DNA of 32,746 nt from positions 1-32,746 of the forward strand of contig JAUMVO010000018.1 of NCBI GenBank assembly GCA_030530095.1. The letters run 5' to 3'. The notes under the pieces are model-generated. The model was not told the DNA's origin and did no database searches. It worked only from the letters and a program-made list of their open reading frames with translations. Source of the stretch: Clostridiaceae bacterium. GTDB taxonomy: Bacteria; Bacillota; Clostridia; Oscillospirales; Acutalibacteraceae. Positions 1-6,800 of this stretch are shown one piece after another; position 1 is the first letter of the stretch, and each line of letters opens with the position of its first letter. A program made the translations under genes and the position numbers.

Positions 1-61
1 TCTCCCCTTTAACAAGGGGCGCTGAATGCTCGCCGTCAATCACATCGACAAACTCCGATTT
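1..61 (-). repeat. MITE-like repeat, copy A (cut by window start)
   Basis: This is the end of a roughly 205-bp element also present at 2163-2366, 12548-12754 and 22152-22357. The visible part holds the CCCC/GGGG palindrome near 4-19 and the terminal inverted repeat CGACAAACTCCGATTT at 46-61. It matches the right end of copy D base for base over most of its length. It stops one base short of the stop codon of the membrane-protein gene (63-65), so no separate terminator fits between gene and element. The rest lies outside the window. Confidence 0.85.
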
Positions 62-62
62 A

Positions 63-635
63 TCATTCTGTCGGCATAGGTGCTTTCTGATTCTTTTTGA
101 ATTCATACTGTATCCAGAAAAACGGCATTATCCACGCGATAATAAGCGCTATGAAGAAATCAATTCTGCCCATCGGGAATGCGCATACTATATCGAAAAA
201 CAGCGGCGCGTCGATGTCCTTTAATAAAAGATACCACTCGACGACCACTATCAGCCTTGCAAACGGCATCGCCGTCGCAACCGAGAAACAGAGGCACGCA
301 ACCTGCGGCGCCCAGTATTTCGGCGGTTTTGTAAGCCCGATGCTGACCTTGTCGGGATCGCCGTAGTTTATGTCCGCGAGATAACGCCGCACGTCTGTCT
401 TTTCAGGGGAGAGGCGGGTTTCGTATTTGATATAGGCATAGTACGCCATCGCAAAATACGCCGCGAATGTAATAATATTCACGGCTATAAGTCCGAACCA
501 GTCCATTTCAAAAATCTGAACGAGCGGGTTTCCCTCAAGCGCTAAATCGGGCGTGGCAATAAAGGTCAGCAGTAAGTCCGCGACCGTCAAAATGAAGTAT
601 CCGATTGTCAGCACGTAAAACATTTTCTTTTTCAT
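63..635 (-). CDS. Hypothetical integral membrane protein
   Basis: This 190-residue protein has four or five hydrophobic membrane-spanning stretches (about residues 5-28, 45-65, 110-135 and 155-175), separated by a charged loop around residues 70-105. The N-terminal part carries ADLLLTF, then EGNPLV about 14 residues on. This D-T...EGNP pattern recalls the DUF5658 class of small membrane proteins, but I cannot confirm membership. No catalytic motif is visible. It lies 37 bp downstream of the two TauE/SafE-like genes on the same strand and may be co-transcribed with them. The start has no good Shine-Dalgarno sequence, and a TACAAT hexamer sits only a few bases upstream, so a short-leader transcript is possible. 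Repeat copy A abuts its stop codon. Confidence 0.7.
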   Translation of the reverse strand: MKKKMFYVLTIGYFILTVADLLLTFIATPDLALEGNPLVQIFEMDWFGLIAVNIITFAAYFAMAYYAYIKYETRLSPEKTDVRRYLADINYGDPDKVSIGLTKPPKYWAPQVACLCFSVATAMPFARLIVVVEWYLLLKDIDAPLFFDIVCAFPMGRIDFFIALIIAWIMPFFWIQYEFKKNQKAPMPTE

Positions 636-672
636 ATCACGATTGTAGCACAGAATTTATAATTATACAATA

Positions 673-1047
673 TTATTTATTGCCGCTCTTTCCCTTTGAA
701 AACAGCAAAGCAGTACCCGATACAATAAGAAAAAACGCGAACAGAGTTTTCAGCGCGTCGGCTCCGATTCTATTTACAATAAGACTTCCGCCGAGAGCGC
801 CGAGCGCCGAGCCCGCAAGCATGGGCAAGAGTTTTTTCGGCTTCACAAGTCCGTTTTTGATATATATTATAACGGAAAACACCGAGCAGGGGATGAAGAA
901 AAAGAGATTTATTCCCTGCGCCGTAAGCTGTGAAATTCCTCTGATGCCGATAAGATAAAGTATCAGCAGGCCTCCGCCGCCCAGGCCCATTGAGCTTATT
1001 ACCGAGCAGGCGAGAAGTACAAGAAAATCCGTTAAACCGTAATTCAT
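673..1047 (-). CDS. TauE/SafE-family permease, half-size (second of a pair)
   Basis: This 124-residue protein has about four membrane segments and resembles one half of a TauE/SafE (formerly DUF81) permease, a family linked to export or uptake of sulfite, sulfonates and other organic anions. The glycine-rich motif SMGLGGGGLLILYL near residues 19-32 and the end-of-repeat segment GSALGALGGSLI near residues 79-90 fit that fold. A full TauE/SafE protein is about 250 residues, an inverted or direct duplication of such a unit. The start codon overlaps the stop of the upstream half (ATGA, 1044-1047), indicating translational coupling. The two products probably form a heterodimeric transporter. The substrate cannot be told from the sequence. 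Confidence 0.8.
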   Translation of the reverse strand: MNYGLTDFLVLLACSVISSMGLGGGGLLILYLIGIRGISQLTAQGINLFFFIPCSVFSVIIYIKNGLVKPKKLLPMLAGSALGALGGSLIVNRIGADALKTLFAFFLIVSGTALLFSKGKSGNK

Positions 1048-1397
1048 CTTCCGCTCAGCAGCCTTATACCCGCAAACAGAGTAAATGCGCCCAGAAGCTT
1101 TCCGGCAAATTCAGCGGGAATTTTTGACAGCAGGAACGTGCCCGCAAACGCGCCGAGCGCGGCAGGTATGATAATAAAAATATTGTCATAAAAATTGACA
1201 TAGCCATTGAAAAAGTATATAATCAGGCTAATAAGGGTAGTAGGCAAAATTATCATCAGCGCGTTCGCCTGAGCCTCCTTCTGGGAGAGTCCCTGCTTTT
1301 TCAGGATAAGCACCGCGACCGTTCCGGCGCCCGCGCCGAGCAGTATATTTATAAGTCCTATCAGTAACCCGCCCGAAAACGAAATGAGCTTTTTCAT
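1044..1397 (-). CDS. TauE/SafE-family permease, half-size (first of a pair)
   Basis: This 117-residue membrane protein has about four segments and looks like the other half of a TauE/SafE permease. Motifs are GLINILLGAGAGTVAVL near residues 12-28 and AALGAFAGTFLLSKIP near residues 78-93, equivalent to those in its partner. I placed the start at the ATG at 1397, which has a GGTGAACA-like site just upstream. The longer reading from 1448 would add 17 polar residues ahead of the first membrane helix and run into the divergent gene. It overlaps the next gene by four bases. Only 45 bp separate it from the divergently transcribed PH-like gene, so the two promoters must overlap. Confidence 0.8.
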   Translation of the reverse strand: MKKLISFSGGLLIGLINILLGAGAGTVAVLILKKQGLSQKEAQANALMIILPTTLISLIIYFFNGYVNFYDNIFIIIPAALGAFAGTFLLSKIPAEFAGKLLGAFTLFAGIRLLSGR

Positions 1398-1434
1398 TTT
1401 GTTCACCGAATATATCTTGTGATTAAGGGAGTGG

Positions 1435-1440
1435 ATTATA
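1435..1440 (-). promoter_or_regulatory. Candidate -10 for the TauE/SafE pair
   Basis: Read on the minus strand the hexamer is TATAAT, about 38 bp before the ATG at 1397, with no good -35 but a TG just upstream. It lies directly in front of the divergent start at 1443, so RNA polymerase binding here could interfere with the opposite gene. This is motif evidence only. Confidence 0.3.
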
Positions 1441-1442
1441 CA

Positions 1443-2117
1443 ATGCAACTGAAATTTCAGTCCGCGGTCGGTAAACTGCTGACAACGTTTATTGTTATTT
1501 TCAATATCGTTATGGTTCTGCTGTTTTCAGCCAAGTTTGTTATGGACAGTTATATCACCGTCAAAATCGGATTTGCGTTTCTTGCCGTTGATGTCTTTTT
1601 CATAGCTCCGCTGATAATGCTGACCTACTACAAGTTTGAGGACGACTATCTCTTAATCCACGACTTCCCGATAAGAAGATACAAGATAAAGTACCTCGAT
1701 ATCTTCAACGTTGAGGACGGCGACTTCGAAACCAAGGACAAGACCAACGTCGGTCTCTCGTTTGACCGCGTTGCGATAGGGTATAAAAAGCATCTGTCCG
1801 ACGAGCCCGACGATTACGTTGAGAGATACGTTTTCGTCTCGCCCAAGGATATGAACCTGTTCCTTATCCGTATGAGTGCCAGACTCAAGCAGAACGAGAT
1901 TGACCTCGAGGAAAAGGCGAAGGAAATTTCCTTAAAGCAGCAGGAGCACGCTCTTAAAAAGAAGCTTGCCGACGAAAAGCGCGCCAGAGAGGCCAAGGAG
2001 AAGGAACCCGAGATTATCAGGGGCAGCGGCCTTAAGATGAACGTAAAGGCCAAGGCGGTTGAGGTTAAGGAAGACGAAGAAACCGAAACAACCGAAAACA
2101 CCGGAACCGAAGAATAA
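1443..2117 (+). CDS. Membrane-anchored bacterial PH-like domain protein (bPH_6/DUF1200-like)
   Basis: This 224-residue protein begins with two membrane helices (about residues 12-33 and 40-60). A beta-rich domain follows with the pattern seen in YyaB-like bacterial PH proteins: YKFEDDYLLIHD near residues 64-75, a basic strand leading into KYLDIFNV near residues 84-91, LSFDRVAIGY near residues 105-114, and FVSPKDMNLFLIRM near residues 131-144. The C-terminal third is a highly charged, probably coiled-coil tail rich in Lys and Glu, ending in an acidic Glu/Thr stretch. The ATG at 1443 is preferred over the GTG at 1419: it has AGGGAG upstream and leads straight into the first helix. The role is unknown; bPH proteins are usually scaffolds or lipid/protein-binding modules. 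A strong terminator follows. Confidence 0.7.
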   Translation: MQLKFQSAVGKLLTTFIVIFNIVMVLLFSAKFVMDSYITVKIGFAFLAVDVFFIAPLIMLTYYKFEDDYLLIHDFPIRRYKIKYLDIFNVEDGDFETKDKTNVGLSFDRVAIGYKKHLSDEPDDYVERYVFVSPKDMNLFLIRMSARLKQNEIDLEEKAKEISLKQQEHALKKKLADEKRAREAKEKEPEIIRGSGLKMNVKAKAVEVKEDEETETTENTGTEE

Positions 2118-2130
2118 AAAGCAAAGATAA

Positions 2131-2158
2131 AGGCGGTCTTACGACCGCCTTTTGTTTT
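2131..2158 (+). terminator. Rho-independent terminator
   Basis: A perfect 8-bp stem (AGGCGGTC with GACCGCCT) and four-base loop are followed by a T-rich run, 13 bp after the stop codon of the PH-like gene. Repeat copy B begins five bases later. Confidence 0.9.
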
Positions 2159-2162
2159 ATGT

Positions 2163-2366
2163 AAATTTGAGTTTGTCGGGGAGATTGATAGAGCAAAACA
2201 GCGCCCCTTGTTAAAGGGGAGAGGGCCAGCGAACGCTGGCGAGGGGATTCAAGAAAGCTTGATATAACAGTAAAAAGAATCCCACCACCGCCGTACGGCG
2301 GTCCCCCTCCCTTTGACAAGGGAGGCTGATGTCCTATCAAGCTTTCTGCTCGATAAACTCCGATTT
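2163..2366 (+). repeat. MITE-like repeat, copy B
   Basis: This is a 204-bp non-coding element bounded by imperfect 16-bp inverted repeats (AAATTTGAGTTTGTCG at 2163-2178, CGATAAACTCCGATTT at 2351-2366). Inside are four palindromes: CCCC(N8)GGGG at 2204-2219, GCCAGCGAACGCTGGC at 2225-2240, ACCGCCGTACGGCGGT at 2287-2302, and a CCTCCC/GGGAGG hairpin at 2306-2325. A longer inverted pair, AGAAAGCTTGATA and TATCAAGCTTTCT, flanks the GC-rich right half. It encodes no plausible protein and shows no obvious target-site duplication. Mobilisation would need a transposase in trans. Confidence 0.85.
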
Positions 2367-2372
2367 ATCAAC

Positions 2373-2405
2373 TCATAACTCATAACTTGCGAAGCAATCA
2401 TAACT
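2373..2405. repeat. Short TCATAACT repeats
   Basis: The octamer TCATAACT occurs at 2373-2380, 2380-2387 and 2398-2405, between repeat copy B and the stop codon of manA. A small TTGC-GAA-GCAA palindrome lies between the second and third copies. There is no T-tract, so it is a poor terminator. No function is evident. Confidence 0.5.
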
Positions 2406-2407
2406 CT

Positions 2408-3367
2408 TTATACCGTAGTTTTGATTAAACTCAGTCTGCCCTTAATCTTAACTTTGCCGGAATCGGCGGCGATAAAGATGCTGTCGCCCTTCTTCAAGCC
2501 GAGCGTCTCACAGCCATTTTCAATTTCACCCTCGCCGTCGAGCACTACGACGGACACAAAGGAGTCATTACCGACGTTAAAGCTTACTTCGCTTTCGACG
2601 TCGATTCTTTTTACCCTGAAAAGCTCACAGTCAACGAGCTTCTGCGATTTTCCGCCGTTAATTGTTTTGACCTCGCCCTGCGGCTTTGTGCCGTATTTCG
2701 GGGGTTCACAGAGAGTAACGTCAACCGCCTTGTCAACGTGCAGGGGACGGGTGTTTCCGTCCTTGTCCTTACGGTTGTAGTCGTAAACGCGGTAGGTTGT
2801 GTTCGAGTTCTGCTGAATTTCGCACAGCAGTATTCCGCCGCCTATGGCGTGAAGCGTACCCGCCTCGATAAAGAAGAAGTCGCCCTTCTTTACCTTAACC
2901 TTGTTTACAACGTCAAGGAAGCTGTTGTCGGCGATGCGCTCGCGGAATTCGTCGGTCGAAATCTTTTTCTTAAAGCCGTAAATCAGCTCGGCGCCCTCTT
3001 CGCAGTCAAGCACGTACCAGCACTCGGTTTTGCCGTACTCGCCCTCGACGCGCAGGGCGTATTCGTTGTCGGGATGAACCTGAACTGACAGATCGTTCTT
3101 GGCGTCAATCAACTTGATCAGAATAGGGAAGAAGTCGAATTTTTTGCCGTTTTCTCCGAGTATATCCCTGCCCTCAAGTTCGATGACTTCAGTGAGAGTT
3201 CTGCCCGCATAAGCTCCGTTTTCAACGGTGTTTTCGCCGTCCTTATGGCACGAGAGCATCCAGCCCTCCGCAAGCTTGTCGAGCTCGCTTTCAAATCCGA
3301 AATCGGTCTTTAGTTTTGTTCCGCCCCAGAGGTAATCCTTAAAGGCGGGCTTTAATTTAAGTATCAT
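2408..3367 (-). CDS. manA: Mannose-6-phosphate isomerase, class I
   Basis: It interconverts mannose 6-phosphate and fructose 6-phosphate in the cytoplasm, linking mannose use and GDP-mannose supply to glycolysis. The 319-residue length fits the short Firmicutes class I enzymes. The zinc-binding set is visible: QVHPDN with Gln96 and His98, Glu115 in GKTECWYVL, and His173 in AGTLHAIGGG. The substrate-side motif QNSNTTYRVYDYNR (about residues 186-199) is intact, and a C-terminal cupin-like domain follows. The start has a GAGGTG ribosome binding site and a clear promoter upstream. It appears to be monocistronic, with repeat copy B and no obvious hairpin terminator of its own downstream. Confidence 0.95.
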   Translation of the reverse strand: MILKLKPAFKDYLWGGTKLKTDFGFESELDKLAEGWMLSCHKDGENTVENGAYAGRTLTEVIELEGRDILGENGKKFDFFPILIKLIDAKNDLSVQVHPDNEYALRVEGEYGKTECWYVLDCEEGAELIYGFKKKISTDEFRERIADNSFLDVVNKVKVKKGDFFFIEAGTLHAIGGGILLCEIQQNSNTTYRVYDYNRKDKDGNTRPLHVDKAVDVTLCEPPKYGTKPQGEVKTINGGKSQKLVDCELFRVKRIDVESEVSFNVGNDSFVSVVVLDGEGEIENGCETLGLKKGDSIFIAADSGKVKIKGRLSLIKTTV

Positions 3368-3388
3368 AAAAGCACCTCATTTGCATCT

Positions 3389-3417
3389 ATTATATAACAA
3401 AAAAGGGGATATGTAAA
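3389..3417 (-). promoter_or_regulatory. Promoter of manA
   Basis: On the minus strand the boxes are TTTACA, a 17-bp spacer and TATAAT, about 20 bp upstream of the manA start codon. This is a good match to the housekeeping sigma consensus. Confidence 0.75.
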
Positions 3418-3839
3418 TCGGATTTTAATCGACAGATTGCTGAATACAGTCAATTTTTAACTAAGAATTTGTTTGTAAATGTTCAACAAAATGCAAATAA
3501 ATTTATATACCGTTTTTGTGTAATTTTCTTATCATTTACTGCATTTTGACTTGAATTTGTGCATAAATATACACAACGTGAAAAAAGCGTGAAAAATTCA
3601 TAAAAAATTCATACTTTTGTGCATCTGCGACATAATGAATCTGCTACAATCAGTCATACTCGGGCAGTACGGCGTTTTGCTATGCAGAAAAAACAGACAG
3701 ATATTTTCAAAAATGTCTATTTTTGTTGGACATTTGTTGGACATACACATATAGTATGTACTGTACGCCTACGCAATATTAAAGTATTATTTAGTTAATA
3801 ATTTATTTTATTTATTTAGATTTCAGGAGGACACACACA
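3418..3839. other. AT-rich intergenic region upstream of the first surface-protein gene
   Basis: About 420 bp with no credible coding sequence. It is very AT-rich apart from a short GC-richer island around 3655-3685. Near its 3' end are an imperfect inverted repeat (AGACA at 3695-3699 with TGTCT at 3714-3718, AT-rich arms between), a perfect 11-bp tandem repeat (TTGTTGGACAT at 3723-3733 and 3734-3744) and a promoter. I recognise no riboswitch family. The length and the repeats suggest regulated expression of the downstream gene. Confidence 0.5.
3726..3755 (+). promoter_or_regulatory. Candidate promoter of the 1587-residue surface protein
   Basis: TTGGAC (3726-3731), an 18-bp spacer and TATAGT (3750-3755) give a plausible sigma-A promoter with a leader of about 78 nt. 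The -35 box lies in the first copy of an 11-bp tandem repeat; the second copy fills the spacer. Confidence 0.55.
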
Positions 3840-6800
3840 ATGAAAGAGAGAAAGGTCTCAAGAAAGGTTATAAGCATAATCCTTTCAGTGCTGATGGTTT
3901 TCGGAACTATGCCGATGATGGCATTTGTTTCTACAGCTGCCGTTACGGCTACGGATCCGGTAAGATCCGAAGGCGACTGGCTTCAGCCGCCGGAGCCGAA
4001 CAGTAATAACTACGATTATTGGGATTCTCAGTTTACCGGATTTGACGGTAAAGGCGGCGGTGCCGAATATGCAACTGTAGGTTTGCACGGAACACTTGCT
4101 GCACATGATCCCGATATGCATGACGAATTGAACAGACGTATGTATTGCTATTTTTATTTTATGCAGACTTCTGACAATCAGGTTATGACGTATCAGATTC
4201 ACGTTATAGGCAAGAAAAACGACGTAGGTTCTACCAGACTTACGTCCATCGTTACTAACTATAACAACAATGTTGATTTTGCTGCAGCATTAAACAGATA
4301 TGCAGCGCTTTATCCAAATCCTTCTGTAGCTGACGAATACCCCGAATACTGGACGGGCGGCGAAAGCAACTGTACGGGTTTTAATCCAGGCCCTACATTC
4401 CCGTATAACTCTTCGCTTGTTGATATGACCAACACGAAAACCTGTCATTTCTACTACACGGCAAGGTTCGTTGCTGACGGCGCTGCAACATACACCCCCG
4501 AGTGGGAAATAAATTACAGCACCAGAGGAAACGGTCTCTGGGGTACGTATTATGATTATACTACGTCTTCTTTATCTGATAAGAGCAGCACCGAGCCGAT
4601 CAACTACAACCCGAAGTTCGTTATTACGGTTGTTGACCTTCGTGAAGTTAATACGCTGATAGATATCGCTGATAATATGAATGAGGATATTTCCTCAATT
4701 ATCAACGGCAGAAATTTTGACGGCAGCGTTTATTATTCCCAGTCAGAAGTTGACGGTGTTGTTGCTCAGCTTCGTGCATTATTGCTTTGCGATTATTCGG
4801 GTCTTGATGCTCAGATAGCCAGAGGCGATGCAATTGAAACTGAAAATTACAACGGCGCTCTCGGCGGAAAGCTTTATGACCAGACCAAGTATGATGCTTT
4901 CCAGGTTGCCTTTGCAGCAGCAAAAGCAGTTGACAGATTTTATCTTGATGATGATGACAACCATACCAATCAGGGCATGATCAACGCTGCTGCTTCTGCG
5001 CTTCAGACAGCTATTGATGAGCTTATGGCTACCAGAAAGTACCTTGTTACCTATTATGTTGACGGTGCAGTGTATGCACGAAATACCGTTGACAGTTCCG
5101 GATCGGCTTATAATTTCCATGATGTTACAGACCATTTCATAACTCCTCCCGAAAAGACCGGTTACAGATTTATAGGCTGGATGGACGAAAACGGTAATCT
5201 AATACGTGAGAATACTGTTATAACCGGCGATATGACGGCTTATGCAAAATATTATATTTCGCTTAAAGGTACGCTCCCATATAGCTCTGACGGAATCTGG
5301 TATCATCTTGCATCTCAGGATTCGGGTACCACCGATGACCGCGGTGAATTCTGGGTTACAATGAATGTTAAGGATACGGATTTCTACTTTGTTCAAACAA
5401 AAGAAATCGAATCATTCTCTTTCTATACCGATTTGACGGCATATAAAAACGGCGGTATGAATTACGCCCGTATCAAGAATGTAGGGTTTATCAATGATAC
5501 GGATTCAAATGCATTCAGCGCTTTAATAGAAAATGATGGCACTTCGGTATCCTGCCTTACCGGTAATGCAGGCCCCGCACCTTCGGATAATGACCTTGAC
5601 AATGACGGAGTTGCAGATGGCGATCTTCCCGGACTTGATTGGGCAGATTATTTTACTCAAAAATCAAATTGTTACGTAACTTGGCGTTATATCTATACTT
5701 TTACGGCTGACGGCGCAGCAGAATACAATCCGAAATGGAATATTGAGTACAGATCCGGTTGGACATCAGATATAAATGTTGCCAACCGCGATTTAACTGC
5801 TACGAGCAACGGCATTTCTGACACATATGTCGGATTTAACATTTATGTTACCGATGTACGTGAAATCAACAATCTTCTTGACAAAGCTGAGAGTATCTGC
5901 AATAACAACAGCGGCGCAGTTTCACAGCAGGATCGTGAAGCGCTTCGCGGCAAGGTTGACAGTATTAACAACGCTTACACTCTTGACGGCTCTGTATATT
6001 ATCCTCAGTTAGAGATTGATGCTCTTGTAGCCGAGTTGCTGGCTTATATTCCCTCGGGCGATATTCCATGCGATTATACGGAGTTCTATGAGGTGTTCAA
6101 CAGGGCAAGCCAGATTGACAGAGACCACGGAAACGATAATAATCACTATGTTGATGAGGTTTGGGATAATTTCCTCGCTTGCTATCAGGCGGCGGTTGAT
6201 CTTGATAAGAATATGATGATTGACGACGCCAATGAACATCAGCAGTTAATTGACACCGTAACCGAGAATCTCTATTTCGCACTCGAGCAGTTCAATTATC
6301 AGACTCACGTTAACCAAAAAGCCAATGATACAGCTCTTATAAATCTGGTTAACAGTGCAATTCCCACCTACGGTGATGATATTACCGATAACGCAAACGG
6401 TAAGTACGATACAACTGCTTATCAGAATTATCTTACCGCACTCGAACAAGCTCAGGCGGTTATCGCTGCCGACTATTATCTTGACCCCACAGGTGTCAAT
6501 GATAATCAGGCAATTATAGACAGTGCATATAACGCACTTTATGCGGCAATTCAAGTTCTCAATGACCCCGCAAATCAGAACGATCCCTGCGACTACACCG
6601 CTCTTGAAGAAGCAATAAGCGCCGCTTCGGCGATTACGGACAACGAGCTGTTCACTCCCGCGACCTATCAGGCGCTTCAGGACGCACTTGCCGACGCTCA
6701 GGCGGTTCCGAGCGGTCTTTATGACGACGACTCGGGCAACAATCAGCAGATGATTGACGATGCGACCGACGCACTTGTCGCTGCGATTAACAACCTTCTC

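Noticed and set aside
673-1397. Frameshifted TauE/SafE pseudogene
   Set aside because: Each half has its own start, the overlap is a clean ATGA, and both halves keep complete helices and glycine motifs, which fits two coupled genes better than a broken one.
2065-2340. 91-codon minus-strand frame over the terminator and repeat copy B
   Set aside because: It crosses a strong terminator and the repeat, has no start signal, and its composition follows the palindromes.
3600-3690. Riboswitch or structured RNA at the GC-richer island before the first surface gene
   Set aside because: It lies upstream of the best promoter, so it would not be in the leader, and no known riboswitch core was recognised.
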